Shown here: in pieces, positions 1 to 9,607 of the stretch
How the letters are laid out: every line of letters starts with the position of its first letter
Numbering within the stretch: the stretch's first letter is position 1
NCBI GenBank assembly: GCA_019636055.1
Contig: JAHBYH010000002.1
Location: 310,001-374,000, forward strand
DNA length: 64,000 nucleotides
DNA from: Candidatus Paracaedibacteraceae bacterium
GTDB taxonomy: Bacteria; Pseudomonadota; Alphaproteobacteria; Paracaedibacterales; Paracaedibacteraceae
Reading direction: 5' to 3'
Made by a program: the position numbers and the translations under genes
Notes under the pieces: model-generated
Told to the model about the DNA's origin: nothing
Database searches by the model: none
Seen by the model: only the letters and a program-made list of their open reading frames with translations

Positions 1-319
1 TGTTATACACTATATTAGGTCCAAATTAGCATAGCTCTTTGTAAAAGTGAAATAATACGAACTCTTGGAAATAATTCTAATTTTGAAAATTAATTTTCTC
101 ATCTTTTACTCAGGGAGGATATAATATAATCGTTCGGCTGTTCTTAAATCAATATAATTTAATAAAAAAATATCTTCAGGTAATAAAAAACGTGATATTT
201 TATAAAAGATGTGGTATTTTATGACGAGTTAATAAAATTGTAACAAGTTTATAAACACGTTTTGACCTGTTACACTATTAAGTATACAGCATAAAAGCTG
301 TCCTTAAATGAGGTTTATT
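1..319. other. Gene-free leader upstream of rpoH
   Basis: No convincing coding region on either strand. The stretch is very AT-rich. An AT-only hairpin sequence (GAAAATTAATTTTC, 85-98) is present but has no U-tract. Near-identical 13-mers (GCTGTTCTTAAAT near 128 and GCTGTCCTTAAAT near 298) are seen. A weak promoter candidate lies at 262-288. The upstream gene, if any, is outside the window. Confidence 0.5.
262..288 (+). promoter_or_regulatory. Candidate rpoH promoter
   Basis: TTGACC (262-267) and TATACA (283-288) resemble -35 and -10 hexamers, but the spacer is only 15 bp, which is short for a sigma-70 promoter. It lies about 30 bp before the chosen rpoH start. Seen by eye only. Confidence 0.3.
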
Positions 320-1195
320 ATGGTGAGCCGTCCAGAATATCAGGAAATGACCAACAATTATTTGCATCGGATGAAAAATTTACCGATGCTTGAAATTGAT
401 GAAGAGTATCAACTGGCAAAGCAATGGAAAGAACATGGCGATACAAAGGCTGTTGACAAGTTAGTCACAAGCCATCTTAAGCTTATTTCCAAAATTGCCC
501 ATGGATATCGTGGATATGGCCTACCTGTCAGTGATCTGATTTCTGAAGGTCATGTTGGTATGATGCAAGCCATGAAACATTTTGATCCGGACAAAGGTTT
601 TCGGTTGTCAACCTATGCTATCTGGTGGATTAAGGCTGCTATTCAAGAATATATCTTACATAGCTATTCCCTTGTTAAAATGGGAACAACGTCCGCTCAG
701 AAAAAATTGTTTTTTAATCTTCGCCGTGAAAAATCAGCATTCCAAGATTATGACGAAGTTGATTTATCCCCTGAAAAAGCCAAAGCGATTGCAACGAAAT
801 TAGGCGTGAAAATCGACGAAGTGATGCAGATGAATCATCGTATGTCAACCAACGATCAATCGCTCAATGCTCAGGTAAAATCAGCTGGAGATAGTGCTTC
901 AGAATGGATGGATTGGCTTGCTGATGATCGCGAACGTCATGATGTGACTTTAGCTGAAAATGATGAATTAGCTAAGCGTCGTGCTTTATTGGATGAGGCG
1001 ATGGATGGTTTGACCGAACGTGAAATGATTATTATGCGTGACCGTCGTCTGATTGATGATCCTCTAACTCTTGAGGAAGTCAGTGAAAAACTTGGAATCT
1101 CGCGTGAACGGGTTCGTCAAATTGAGGTTCGTGCTTTTGAAAAATTACAAAAAGCTGTTAAACGTCTATCACGGCAGCAAATGGATCGACATTAA
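320..1195 (+). CDS. rpoH: RNA polymerase heat-shock sigma factor RpoH (sigma-32)
   Basis: Sigma-70 family protein of 291 residues that directs RNA polymerase to heat-shock promoters. Region 2 is clear (DLISEGHVGMMQAMKHFDPD followed by the FRLSTYAIWWIKAAIQEYI core), the RpoH-specific box QKKLFFNLR follows, and the C-terminal region 4 helix-turn-helix ends in GISRERVRQIEVRAFEKL. Residues 1-4 of the longest ORF (start 308) overlap the apparent Shine-Dalgarno AGG at 311-313, so the ATG at 320 is preferred. It stands alone, transcribed toward the minus-strand sdhE operon. Its targets probably include hslVU in this window, but no sigma-32 promoter was confirmed there. Confidence 0.95.
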   Translation: MVSRPEYQEMTNNYLHRMKNLPMLEIDEEYQLAKQWKEHGDTKAVDKLVTSHLKLISKIAHGYRGYGLPVSDLISEGHVGMMQAMKHFDPDKGFRLSTYAIWWIKAAIQEYILHSYSLVKMGTTSAQKKLFFNLRREKSAFQDYDEVDLSPEKAKAIATKLGVKIDEVMQMNHRMSTNDQSLNAQVKSAGDSASEWMDWLADDRERHDVTLAENDELAKRRALLDEAMDGLTEREMIIMRDRRLIDDPLTLEEVSEKLGISRERVRQIEVRAFEKLQKAVKRLSRQQMDRH

Positions 1196-1219
1196 ATGGG
1201 AGAAGATCTCTCCTCTTAA

Positions 1220-1450
1220 TCACTGTTGAACTATAATACGAATCATATCTTGATATTCATTCGGGGCTAGTTTCTTTCCTAAGCACCAATCTAAGATATC
1301 GGTATCTTGCTCTTCCAAAAGACGTTCAAAAATCAATAGATCTTTGTCAGATAGGTCAGTAGCGTGGCGATTGGCAAAACCACCTAATAAAACATCCATT
1401 TCTTTCAGTCCACGATGATTTGCATTATAAATAATTTTTTTGAGAGTCAC
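1220..1450 (-). CDS. sdhE: Succinate dehydrogenase flavinylation factor SdhE (DUF339)
   Basis: A 76-residue protein of the SdhE/CptB/YgfY family, which promotes covalent FAD attachment to the flavoprotein subunit of succinate dehydrogenase. The family hallmark RGxxE is present (NHRGLKEMD, residues 12-20), and length and helical composition fit the family. It overlaps the upstream zapE gene by 4 bp, so it is translationally coupled and is the last gene of the long minus-strand series starting at hslV. The sdhABCD target is not in the window. Confidence 0.9.
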   Translation of the reverse strand: MTLKKIIYNANHRGLKEMDVLLGGFANRHATDLSDKDLLIFERLLEEQDTDILDWCLGKKLAPNEYQDMIRIIVQQ

Positions 1451-2481
1451 TCGACTAAACCTACCATTTGTGTTAATCGTGAAGCTGTTCGATCAAAAGG
1501 AAGTTTAGATTTGTTTGTATCTTGATACAGATGATCAGGATCTGCTGCTGCATGAAGATGGAGCATAACACCTTCGTCATATAGACAGTCAATAAGCGTC
1601 ATAAAGCGTTTAGCGCTATCTTTTTGATCGGCTGTTAAAATGGGCACATTGACAAGAAACAGATGCTTGACTGATTTCGCGATAGCTTGATATTCTCCGG
1701 GTCCATAGGGGACTTCGCACATATCTTTGAAATCAACCCACAGTGTTTGATTTGATGCTTCTGGAAAGATTAGAACCCGTCCATGAACTGTAAGTTTAAG
1801 TCCGGAATGACCTTCTAACTTTAGACGTCGAAGAAATTGTTGATGGAGTTCGCTGTAGGTCTGGGGGTTAAAGGTTGATATTTTTTCTAAATCTTGTCGC
1901 CTGTAATCAACACTATTTTGACTATCGAGATGAATGATTTGTAGGTATTTTTTTAAGATCTTAACAAACGGAGAAAAGCGGTCATAGTGCAGCCCCCCCT
2001 TATATAGATTGTCAGGTTGAATGTTTGACGTTGTCACAAAATGAATTCCCTGATCAAATAGAGATTCAAATAAACGTGCCAGGATCATCGCATCAGCAAT
2101 TTCGGTGACTTGGAATTCGTCTAAACAAATTAGATCGTATTGTTGACGGAAACTTTTAGCTGTTGCCATAAGATCACCGTTATGAGCTTTCAATTCTTGA
2201 TGAACGCGTTGCATAAAAGCCGTAAAGTGTAGGCGAATACGTTTCTCGATATATGAATTATTAAAGAACAAATCCATCAGATAGGTTTTGCCGCGCCCGA
2301 CATCACCCCAGATATAACACCCTAACATAGTATTTGTTTTAGATCGCCGAAATATGCTTGAAAAAAGGCTTGCTTTTTTATAGAACAAATCTTGAATTTG
2401 CTGAAGGATTAACTGATGATTGATATCAGGTTGCCATCCTTGAATCTCACAATCTTGTTGATAGATTTCAGCTAAACTCAT
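1447..2481 (-). CDS. zapE: AFG1/ZapE family ATPase
   Basis: A 344-residue P-loop ATPase of the AFG1-like/ZapE family, related to mitochondrial AFG1/LACE1 and to bacterial ZapE, which acts at the division ring. Walker A is GDVGRGKT (59-66). Walker B is LICLDEF with D121 and E122, and the family motif FQVTEIADAMIL follows directly. A sensor-like TTSN lies further on. It overlaps the upstream glycosyltransferase and the downstream sdhE by 4 bp each. In mitochondria the family is linked to protein quality control of respiratory complexes, which would fit the sdhE neighbour; this link is inference. Confidence 0.9.
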   Translation of the reverse strand: MSLAEIYQQDCEIQGWQPDINHQLILQQIQDLFYKKASLFSSIFRRSKTNTMLGCYIWGDVGRGKTYLMDLFFNNSYIEKRIRLHFTAFMQRVHQELKAHNGDLMATAKSFRQQYDLICLDEFQVTEIADAMILARLFESLFDQGIHFVTTSNIQPDNLYKGGLHYDRFSPFVKILKKYLQIIHLDSQNSVDYRRQDLEKISTFNPQTYSELHQQFLRRLKLEGHSGLKLTVHGRVLIFPEASNQTLWVDFKDMCEVPYGPGEYQAIAKSVKHLFLVNVPILTADQKDSAKRFMTLIDCLYDEGVMLHLHAAADPDHLYQDTNKSKLPFDRTASRLTQMVGLVE

Positions 2482-3605
2482 GGAGTCTCCGTTATCATCG
2501 AAGTGTAAATTTTTTCATACTTTTTAACTATATCAGAAAGAGAAAATTCTGTCTCAATTCTTTGTCGAGCTTTGTTTCTTAAGGTTACATGATCGGGATT
2601 ATCAATTATTTGACATATCCCTTGAGCTAATAGTTTTGGATTCATTGCCGGAACAACAATGCCTGTATCACCAACGCATATTGCTGAATCACCAACGTCA
2701 GTGACAACACAAGGAATCTGACAAGCCATGGCTTCACCCACAACGTTGGGAAATCCTTCTTGATGGGACGGCGAGACAAAAATATCAAGAGCAGGCAAAA
2801 CTCGTTCTGGGTTGGATAGATCACCTAAGAGCAAAACATGATTGTTCAGTTTGAATTGATTTAACTTGGCTCGAATCTCTGGGTTAGATTCGTCTACGTG
2901 AAGTCCTGCCAGGGCTAATTTAGTTTTAGGAAATTGACGATGAACCTGGCTAAAAGCCTCGATTAAATCAAAATGCCCTTTCATTTTATGGAACCTAGCA
3001 AAATAACCAATAAGCACATCATGGTCATCGATATTCATTAATGAACGATACTGCCGGCGATAGTCGTCGTTCGGTTGGAATTTATTAAGCTCGAAGCCAT
3101 TGGCAAGAACACATGAGTTTGCAGATTGATATCCAATTGCTTCATGATGGTCTTTGGCAACCTGAGACACATAGATGATTTTATTGGCAGCCTTTGACAA
3201 TAGAGTTCCCAAACGAATAATCACGCGAGTGCTAAAACGTTCAAAGTTGAAATCATAAAGGGCGACTCTAACCCCAAAAACCAATTTAGCCCGTGTGAAT
3301 AATGAGGCAAACCAAGCCAAAATATTACCATGATACATCCAACCTTGAAGGATATCCGGTGAAAATTCTCGGCAATCTTTAATAAACTTGATTAAGTGAA
3401 ATACAAGATATAGCGGTGAATTAATTCGGTAGCTTTGGACTGAAATACCAATTGCCTCTAGTTCAGGTTTTAGGACTAAATTATTGCTTAAGCAAAAAAC
3501 TGTTGGATCAAACTGTGTCCTGTCAATAGAGGATAGGAGTTTAATGAGCATTCGCTCTGCACCACCACGCCCTAATCCTGTAATAACAAAAGCTATTTTG
3601 ATCAT
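2478..3605 (-). CDS. Glycosyltransferase family 4 protein
   Basis: A GT-B fold glycosyltransferase of about 375 residues. The N-terminal Rossmann loop reads FVITGLGRGGAERM and the C-terminal donor-binding domain has the GT4 signature SPSHQEGFPNVVGEAMACQ followed by IPCVVTDVG. It probably moves a sugar from an NDP-sugar onto an envelope glycan; the acceptor cannot be told. The start at 3605 is preferred over 3617 because GGA sits 7 nt before it and nothing resembling a ribosome site precedes 3617. It overlaps zapE by 4 bp and follows rsmD. Confidence 0.88.
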   Translation of the reverse strand: MIKIAFVITGLGRGGAERMLIKLLSSIDRTQFDPTVFCLSNNLVLKPELEAIGISVQSYRINSPLYLVFHLIKFIKDCREFSPDILQGWMYHGNILAWFASLFTRAKLVFGVRVALYDFNFERFSTRVIIRLGTLLSKAANKIIYVSQVAKDHHEAIGYQSANSCVLANGFELNKFQPNDDYRRQYRSLMNIDDHDVLIGYFARFHKMKGHFDLIEAFSQVHRQFPKTKLALAGLHVDESNPEIRAKLNQFKLNNHVLLLGDLSNPERVLPALDIFVSPSHQEGFPNVVGEAMACQIPCVVTDVGDSAICVGDTGIVVPAMNPKLLAQGICQIIDNPDHVTLRNKARQRIETEFSLSDIVKKYEKIYTSMITETP

Positions 3606-3649
3606 TTTAATATCCATATGAAATGTATTTTTAGCTTAACGCATTTCAA

Positions 3650-4195
3650 CTATGCCTGCAATTTTCCAAAGATAATTTTTGTCTGCCCGTACTGACGATG
3701 ATCTAGGCATTGGAACCAGTGAATTTCTGGCAAATCATCTTGTCTGTGCATCTCCAGACAAACAAGGGTATCGTTATTAATCCAACCTTGATTCTTAAGA
3801 TGTGTCAGTATTGGAATTTCAAGCTCTTTTTTATAGGGTGGGTCTAAGAGCACCAAATCCATAGGACGTGAAGTTGGTAAGATTTTTTCAATGGGATGCG
3901 TTAAGAGATTTTTATCCCCAGAAACCGCTTCCATATTTTGCTTTAAAATAGGGATAATTTTAGGGTGCGATTCAACAAATGTAACATGAGCTGCTCCTCG
4001 AGAAAGAGCTTCTAGACCTAAGGCTCCGCTTCCGGCAAAAGCATCGAGAACGTATGCCCCATTCCAATCAAAATCAGGATGGTGGGACAAAATATTAAAT
4101 AGAGATTCACGCACCCGATCTGTTGTTGGGCGTGTGATTGTCTCATCTGGCAAAATCAGTTTTTTGCCTTTATTTTTTCCGCCGATGATTCGCAT
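3650..4195 (-). CDS. rsmD: 16S rRNA (guanine966-N2)-methyltransferase RsmD
   Basis: SAM-dependent methyltransferase of about 181 residues that modifies G966 of 16S rRNA. The family start MRIIGGKNKGKKL is intact, the SAM-binding loop reads VLDAFAGSGALGLEALSRGA, and the catalytic motif is LLDPPY. The open frame extends upstream to a TTG at 4222, but the family N-terminus begins at the ATG at 4195, which still overlaps the 3' end of the pseudouridine synthase gene by 26 bp. Overlap with a preceding rRNA-modifying enzyme suggests coupled expression of two ribosome-maturation genes. Confidence 0.93.
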   Translation of the reverse strand: MRIIGGKNKGKKLILPDETITRPTTDRVRESLFNILSHHPDFDWNGAYVLDAFAGSGALGLEALSRGAAHVTFVESHPKIIPILKQNMEAVSGDKNLLTHPIEKILPTSRPMDLVLLDPPYKKELEIPILTHLKNQGWINNDTLVCLEMHRQDDLPEIHWFQCLDHRQYGQTKIIFGKLQA

Positions 4196-4967
4196 AAGAC
4201 TGACTTTTAGTGTTTTTCGCAAGAGATAAAGTTCCTTTTGAGATCATACCGGGAAAATGCCGTGAAAAATCTGAAAACGGGATTTCCCATAGGTCATCTG
4301 GCTTCTTTGATTTATCTAAACCAAAGGGACCATAGGCAACACGAATAAGACGGTTCACATGCAAGCCCAAATGTTGCATAACGCGTCGAATCTCACGATT
4401 TTTACCTTCGTATAAGGTGACAAATAACCATGTGTTCCGACCTTTTAGCTCACCCACATCCACATCAATTCTGCCATAATTAACACCTTCAATGGTGATG
4501 CCGTTTTTTAGATCAGCCATGATGTCAGGATTAACCTCTCCAAAGACACGAACTCGATATCGGCGAGGCCATTGTGTCGAAGGGAGTTCAGCATGTCGTG
4601 ACATAGAACTATCTGTGGTTAACAGAATGAGTCCTTCTGAATTCAAATCTAAGCGTCCAATAGAAATGACCCGTGGCATATCCTCTGGCATTTGGTCAAA
4701 GACCGTTGGACGACCCTGTGGATCATTGTGGGTTGTAATCACGCCTGTTGGTTTATAATAACCCCATAGTCTGGGTTTTTGAGCACTAGGTAATGTCTTA
4801 CCATCGACAAAAATCTTAGCTTCAGGGCCGACATCTAGAGCCGGCGATGTAATAACAACACCATCGACATTAACGCGACCAGCTTCAATCCACCGTTCTG
4901 CTTCTCGACGAGAACACAGACCAGCAGCGGCAATCCGTTTAGCGATTCTTTCTTTTTCTTGGGTCAC
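4170..4967 (-). CDS. rluB: rRNA pseudouridine synthase, RsuA/RluB family
   Basis: A 265-residue pseudouridine synthase. An N-terminal S4 RNA-binding domain (residues 5-60, with GLCSRREAERWIEAGRVNVDG) precedes the catalytic domain. The active-site motif GRLDLNSEGL places the nucleophilic aspartate at D107. The closing motif GKNREIRRVMQHLGLHVNRL is typical of RluB/RluE/RsuA. RluB (23S U2605) is the usual single member in alphaproteobacteria, so that assignment is favoured, but RsuA cannot be excluded. It overlaps the C26 peptidase gene by 4 bp and rsmD by 26 bp. Confidence 0.88.
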   Translation of the reverse strand: MTQEKERIAKRIAAAGLCSRREAERWIEAGRVNVDGVVITSPALDVGPEAKIFVDGKTLPSAQKPRLWGYYKPTGVITTHNDPQGRPTVFDQMPEDMPRVISIGRLDLNSEGLILLTTDSSMSRHAELPSTQWPRRYRVRVFGEVNPDIMADLKNGITIEGVNYGRIDVDVGELKGRNTWLFVTLYEGKNREIRRVMQHLGLHVNRLIRVAYGPFGLDKSKKPDDLWEIPFSDFSRHFPGMISKGTLSLAKNTKSQSYANHRRKK

Positions 4968-5686
4968 TTTTTGGCTGCTTGTATAAAATGATTAAAAATA
5001 GATTTGTCCACTTCACTAATGTGGAATTCAGGGTGCCACTGAAGTCCAAGGGCAAATTGACCTTGGTCAGACAATTCAATTCCCTCAATAACGCCATCGC
5101 ATGCCCGTGCATTCACGATAAAGCCTGGTGCTACTTGACGAATGGCTTGGTGATGGGCACTATTCACAGCAACTTGAATTTGGGATTCTGCAATACGATG
5201 CAATAACGTTCCTTCAACCACATCAATATCGTGGCCCGCTTCATGACGAGGGTTGGGTTGTTCATGCGCGAGTGCATTTTCAACTTCAGCAGGAATATGT
5301 TGAATTAAGGATCCACCAAAGATCACATTCATCAGTTGCATTCCCCCACAAATCCCAAGCAATGGTTTGCCTTGTTCTTTGATGCGACGAGTCATTGCAA
5401 ACTCAAAGTTTGTTCTCTCCGGGTTTGTTTTGACGGACTCATGGGAAATCTCTTCACCATAATGGCTTGGGCAGATATCGAAAAATCCCCCAGGAATCAA
5501 CAAACCATCAATACGATTCACGTATTCCTCGAGCAAATCATAGGCATAAGGGAGTAATAATGGAACGCCACCAGCATCAATAACAGCATTTACATAGTTG
5601 TACCGGATTGCATACCATGGATAGCGCGAATAGCTTCCACCAACATCAGAATCTAAAGTTATACCAATGACGGGTTTTAATGACAT
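4964..5686 (-). CDS. Peptidase C26 / gamma-glutamyl-GABA hydrolase-like protein
   Basis: A class I glutamine-amidotransferase-like hydrolase of 240 residues, close to PuuD and other C26 peptidases. The catalytic triad can be read directly: nucleophile C113 in LLGICGGMQLMN, and H218/E220 in LQWHPEF. PuuD has an arginine after the cysteine; here it is glycine, so the substrate may be a different gamma-glutamyl compound. AAGGAG sits just before the ATG. It lies between hslU (11 bp gap) and rluB (4 bp overlap). Polyamine catabolism genes are not present, so the PuuD role is not supported by context. Confidence 0.82.
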   Translation of the reverse strand: MSLKPVIGITLDSDVGGSYSRYPWYAIRYNYVNAVIDAGGVPLLLPYAYDLLEEYVNRIDGLLIPGGFFDICPSHYGEEISHESVKTNPERTNFEFAMTRRIKEQGKPLLGICGGMQLMNVIFGGSLIQHIPAEVENALAHEQPNPRHEAGHDIDVVEGTLLHRIAESQIQVAVNSAHHQAIRQVAPGFIVNARACDGVIEGIELSDQGQFALGLQWHPEFHISEVDKSIFNHFIQAAKK

Positions 5687-5697
5687 TATTTTTCTCC

Positions 5698-7008
5698 TTA
5701 CAGAATGAATTTGGACAGATCCGTATTCTTTGCTAAGTGTCCTACTTTGTTATGGACATCCTGAGTGGAAATTTCAATGGTTTGTCCGGCCATATCAGGT
5801 GCTTTAAAGCTAATATCTTCGACAAGTTTTTCCATGATGGTATGCAAACGACGTGCCCCAATGTTTTCGACATCTCTGTTCACATCAGCTGCCAGTCCTG
5901 CAATGGATTCAATGGCATCCTGTGCAAAATTAACGGTTAAAGATTCTGTCGCCATCATGGCTTGAGCTTGCTTAATCAAGTTTGCTTCAGGTTCTGTTAA
6001 GATGCTAACAAAATCATCCTTGGTCAAGGCACTTAGTTCGACACGAATTGGCAAACGACCTTGAAGTTCTGGCAACAAATCAGATGGTTTAGATACATGG
6101 AAAGCACCCGATGTGATAAATAAAATATGATCTGTTTTAACGGTACCATGTTTAGTTGTAACACTGGTTCCTTCGATTAACGGCAACAGATCACGTTGAA
6201 CACCTTCACGGCTTACATCGCCACCAGATTGTTCTGTTCGAACGCAAATTTTGTCGATTTCGTCTAAAAAGACAATGCCGTTTTGCTCAACAGCCTCGAT
6301 GGCTTCTTTGGTCACGCGATCCTGATCCAGTAACTTGTCACTTTCTTCTTGAATCAAAAGCTCTATTGCATCTGAGACTTTCATTTTTTTGGTCTTCATG
6401 CGTTCGCCCATGGATTTACCAAAAATATCCCCCAGACTAATCATTCCCATTTGCGCACCAGGCATTCCCGGCACATCAAAAGCGGGCATACTGGCTGTTG
6501 CTGTATCCAAAACCTCAATATCGATTTCTTTGTCATCGAGTTTTCCTTCATTCAGCATTGACCTGAACTTGGTTCGTGTTTCAGCCCCTGCTGTATCGCC
6601 GACCAACGCATCCAGAATACGCTCTTCAGCATGGACTGCTGCTTTGGCTTCGACTTCATACTTTAAGCGTTCACGGGTCATATGCAACGAGATTTCGATC
6701 AAATCCCGAATGATTTGTTCAACATCACGTCCCACATAGCCAATTTCTGTAAATTTTGTTGCCTCAACTTTAATGAAAGGTGCATTAGCCAGTTTTGCTA
6801 ATCGACGAGCAATCTCTGTTTTACCGCAGCCTGTAGGTCCAATCATAAGAATGTTTTTTGGCAGAACTTCATCTCTTAAGTCTTTTGGTAATTGCATACG
6901 ACGCCAACGATTGCGTAAAGCGATGGCAACAGCGCGTTTTGCTTCATCTTGACCGATAATAAACCGGTCAAGTTCACTGACGATTTCGCGAGGAGTCAAG
7001 GTAGTCAT
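5698..7008 (-). CDS. hslU: ATP-dependent protease ATPase subunit HslU (ClpY)
   Basis: A 436-residue AAA+ unfoldase that feeds substrates to the HslV peptidase in the cytoplasm. The start [27 protein letters not shown] is diagnostic, Walker A is GPTGCGKT (57-64), Walker B is VFLDEIDKI, and the ISRE-type C-terminus ends in [10 protein letters not shown], the tail that docks into HslV. The I-domain between the Walker motifs is intact. It overlaps hslV by 4 bp, the standard hslVU arrangement. Confidence 0.97.
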   Translation of the reverse strand: MTTLTPREIVSELDRFIIGQDEAKRAVAIALRNRWRRMQLPKDLRDEVLPKNILMIGPTGCGKTEIARRLAKLANAPFIKVEATKFTEIGYVGRDVEQIIRDLIEISLHMTRERLKYEVEAKAAVHAEERILDALVGDTAGAETRTKFRSMLNEGKLDDKEIDIEVLDTATASMPAFDVPGMPGAQMGMISLGDIFGKSMGERMKTKKMKVSDAIELLIQEESDKLLDQDRVTKEAIEAVEQNGIVFLDEIDKICVRTEQSGGDVSREGVQRDLLPLIEGTSVTTKHGTVKTDHILFITSGAFHVSKPSDLLPELQGRLPIRVELSALTKDDFVSILTEPEANLIKQAQAMMATESLTVNFAQDAIESIAGLAADVNRDVENIGARRLHTIMEKLVEDISFKAPDMAGQTIEISTQDVHNKVGHLAKNTDLSKFIL

Positions 7009-7562
7009 AGGGAAATACTCTCTAAAACGATATTATTATTAGTATAAATGCAAATGTTAGCCGCAATCTCAAGGGATTTACGGGCAATGTTTTCAGCAGT
7101 CAATCCATCAATATCATGGAGAGCACGGGCTGCTGACAGCGCAAATGAGCCTCCGGATCCAATCCCCATTAATCCGTCTTCCGGCTCAAGAACATCGCCG
7201 TTTCCGGTTAGAATCAGGCTGGTTGTTTTATCAGCCACAGCCATCATGGCCTCAAGGCGTCGCAAATAACGATCGGTACGCCAATCTTTGGCAAGTTCCA
7301 CACAAGCCCGAGTGAGTTGTGCCGGATATTGCTCAAGCTTTGCTTCAAGGCGCTCAAATAATGTAAAAGCATCAGCTGTAGCGCCTGCAAATCCGGCAAT
7401 GACATGACCACCCGCTAATCGGCGAACTTTACGAGCCTGAGATTTGATCACCACATTCCCTAAGGTTACCTGACCATCACCAGCGATGACTACTTGATTT
7501 CCTTTACGAACGCTAATTATTGTTGTTCCGCGCCACTGTGGCATTGAAGTACTTGATTCCAT
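7005..7562 (-). CDS. hslV: ATP-dependent protease subunit HslV (ClpQ)
   Basis: A threonine peptidase of 185 residues, the proteasome-like chamber of the HslUV protease. The mature N-terminus TTIISVRKG with downstream [13 protein letters not shown] is clear; the catalytic threonine follows the 12-residue leader ending in WRG, which must be removed autocatalytically. AGGAG precedes the ATG at 7562, so the leader is genuinely translated. The serine-rich [14 protein letters not shown] segment is conserved. It is the first gene of the minus-strand series and diverges from the HIT gene with only about 40 bp between start codons. Confidence 0.97.
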   Translation of the reverse strand: MESSTSMPQWRGTTIISVRKGNQVVIAGDGQVTLGNVVIKSQARKVRRLAGGHVIAGFAGATADAFTLFERLEAKLEQYPAQLTRACVELAKDWRTDRYLRRLEAMMAVADKTTSLILTGNGDVLEPEDGLMGIGSGGSFALSAARALHDIDGLTAENIARKSLEIAANICIYTNNNIVLESISL

Positions 7563-7604
7563 TTTTAAGCTCCTGCAAAGTTGTATCGAAAGGAGAAAAA
7601 CATT

Positions 7605-7964
7605 ATGTCTTATGATTTAAATAACATATTTGCGCGAATTTTGCGCCAAGAAATTCCATGTAATAAGGTTTATGAAGATGAGAAACTGCTCGCTTTTCAT
7701 GATATTAGTCCCAAAGCCCCTGTGCATATTCTCATTATCCCCAAGGGATCTTATGTAAATTTCCATGATTTTCATCATTCCGCAAGTACAGATGAAATTA
7801 CCCATTTCTATGAGAAAATTGCAGAAATTGCAGCTTCTCAAGGATTGGTAGATTCTGGCTATCGTATCATTAGTAATTGCGGCCTTGATGGCGGGCAAGA
7901 AGTCCCCCACTACCATGTTCACTTACTGGGAGGGGGTAAATTGGGAGCTATGGTCGGAAAGTAA
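7605..7964 (+). CDS. HIT-family (HinT-like) purine nucleotide hydrolase
   Basis: A 119-residue histidine-triad protein. The HxHxHxx active site is HYHVHLL near residue 105, preceded by the usual [10 protein letters not shown] context. The N-terminus [39 protein letters not shown] is typical of HinT phosphoramidases, which hydrolyse adenosine 5'-phosphoramidates. The frame is open upstream to a TTG at 7581, but AAGGAG at 7590-7595 sits 9 nt before the ATG at 7605, which is taken as the start. It diverges from hslV. Confidence 0.92.
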   Translation: MSYDLNNIFARILRQEIPCNKVYEDEKLLAFHDISPKAPVHILIIPKGSYVNFHDFHHSASTDEITHFYEKIAEIAASQGLVDSGYRIISNCGLDGGQEVPHYHVHLLGGGKLGAMVGK

Positions 7965-8009
7965 CGCCAATTATCAGAAATAGTTCTATGGTGAATTCTG
8001 AGGAAACCC

Positions 8010-9428
8010 CTAATAAGTAGGATGGTCTTTGGTCGCAACCTTACTGAGTGGGATTTTATCTCCGCGACGAATTAGTTTTAGCGTATAAATCGATGCACTT
8101 GAGATGATAAAACTGATACAGGCTGCAGTTGAGGCAACACAGGTAATTTCAAGGACGGCACTATAGGATGAGGTCATTTCGACCATCATGATAATTGCTG
8201 TTATAATGGCGTGTGTTGTACCAGCAATCATGCCAGCCATACAAAGAACAGCAAATAATGGTGTGGGAATGGGGCAGTCAAGCCATACACCATGGACCAT
8301 TCCCCCAATAAAACATCCAAATGCGGCGCCTATAAATAGGCTGGGCGAAAATATTCCACCAGAGCCACCAGAACCAAGGGTTATACTTGTTGCGATTATT
8401 TTCAAAAAGACGAGGTATAGTAAAAATGAAACGTTAAAAGACGCATTGTTAAGGATGGTCTGAATGGTTTCATACCCAACTCCAGACACATAAAAATGGC
8501 CAAAACTCATTTTTAAATTCCAGATAATGAATCCTAAAAATAGCATCCCTATAAAATGCCGCTTATAAGGATTAGGAAAATACTTTTCGAATGTATCTTC
8601 GAAGAGATAGATTGAGCGACTAAAAATAAATGAAATTCCACCGACTAAAACCCCCAGAACACATAAATAAACCCAGTACTGAGGATCATTATTGATAATT
8701 TCAGGAGTTGCTATTGATGGAATATTAAAGGCTGTCATATCCCCAATTAAGATACGAGCAACAAAAGTTGCCATTGTACAGGCAACAATAACAGGCGCAA
8801 TTGTGCGCATACTGATTTCTGACAAAATTAATTCGACAGCAAATAAAATGCCGCCAATTGGTGTATTAAAAGTCGCAGCAATGCCGGCTCCAGCCCCAGC
8901 CGCAACAAGAGTCATTTTCTGCCAGGGTTCCATTTTCAGCTTATGACCAAAAAATGAGCCTACTGCACCCCCTATCTGGATAATGGGTCCTTCTCGCCCG
9001 ACAGATCCACCTGATCCGATTGTAATGGAGGATGCTAACGCTTTGATAAAACTGATGCGGGGTCGAATATGACCGTTTTTATTAAAGACAGCATCTAAAA
9101 CTTCGGGAACACCATGCCCTTTGGCCTCAGGGGCAAAATTTCTGACGATATAGACAACGGCTAAACCGCAAACAGCCGGAACAAAAATAATCCCCCACCC
9201 CCAAAAATTAGTATCATCATAGACAAGAGGATCAAAATTCAATGAGAGTTTTCCCAACAGCAAAAGATTGTGAAAAAATCCCAATAGCTCCCGAAATCCA
9301 TAAGCACCAAAGGCTGTCACAACACCAAGTAAGGATGCCGTAAACAACGTTGTTAGAAAACCATTTCGTGCGAGCAGTAGTAATATTTGTGGCTTTTGAA
9401 TGTCAGTCTGCATGGATATCATACTCAT
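8010..9428 (-). CDS. ClC family chloride channel/antiporter
   Basis: A polytopic inner-membrane protein of 472 residues. The ClC anion-site motifs are readable: GSGGSVGREGPIIQIG (GSGIP-region and GREGP loops), TFNTPIGGILFAVE, and a late GSGGSGGIFSPSLFIGA. The E in GREGP corresponds to the gating glutamate. The open frame extends to 9602, but a purine-rich GGGAGAGG lies just before the ATG at 9428 and the extra 58 residues are AT-rich intergenic-like sequence, so 9428 is chosen. It has no CBS domains at its C-terminus. Probably a Cl-/H+ exchanger for acid or ion homeostasis. Confidence 0.9.
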   Translation of the reverse strand: MSMISMQTDIQKPQILLLLARNGFLTTLFTASLLGVVTAFGAYGFRELLGFFHNLLLLGKLSLNFDPLVYDDTNFWGWGIIFVPAVCGLAVVYIVRNFAPEAKGHGVPEVLDAVFNKNGHIRPRISFIKALASSITIGSGGSVGREGPIIQIGGAVGSFFGHKLKMEPWQKMTLVAAGAGAGIAATFNTPIGGILFAVELILSEISMRTIAPVIVACTMATFVARILIGDMTAFNIPSIATPEIINNDPQYWVYLCVLGVLVGGISFIFSRSIYLFEDTFEKYFPNPYKRHFIGMLFLGFIIWNLKMSFGHFYVSGVGYETIQTILNNASFNVSFLLYLVFLKIIATSITLGSGGSGGIFSPSLFIGAAFGCFIGGMVHGVWLDCPIPTPLFAVLCMAGMIAGTTHAIITAIIMMVEMTSSYSAVLEITCVASTAACISFIISSASIYTLKLIRRGDKIPLSKVATKDHPTY

Positions 9429-9531
9429 AATCCTCTCCCTTACTCTTAAGGTTAGAATTGATCCGCAAGCAGGGTCAATGGGTAAAAAGAGTAAAGACAA
9501 ATCGACTATCATATTAATAAGTATTTTTAAA

Positions 9532-9562
9532 TATGGATATATATGGATATGTTTATGGATAT
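9532..9562. repeat. Three direct copies of TATGGATAT
   Basis: TATGGATAT occurs at 9532-9540, 9542-9550 and 9554-9562, so start-to-start distances are 10 and 12 bp, close to one helical turn. The array lies between the divergent ClC gene and the membrane-protein gene at 9608. It could be a regulator-binding array or chance in AT-rich DNA. Confidence 0.45.
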
Positions 9563-9607
9563 TTTTAATAATAACATATTGATAAAAAATTGTTTTTATC
9601 ATGTAAA

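Noticed and set aside
1198..1213. Hairpin GGAGA/TCTCC after rpoH as terminator
   Set aside because: Only a 5-bp stem and no T run; too weak to call.
5128..5557. Plus-strand frames across the C26 peptidase gene
   Set aside because: Fully inside a well-supported minus-strand gene with no ribosome site or recognisable protein.
9429..9602. N-terminal extension of the ClC protein
   Set aside because: The extra 58 codons are AT-rich with a TATGGATAT array, and a proper ribosome site precedes the ATG at 9428.
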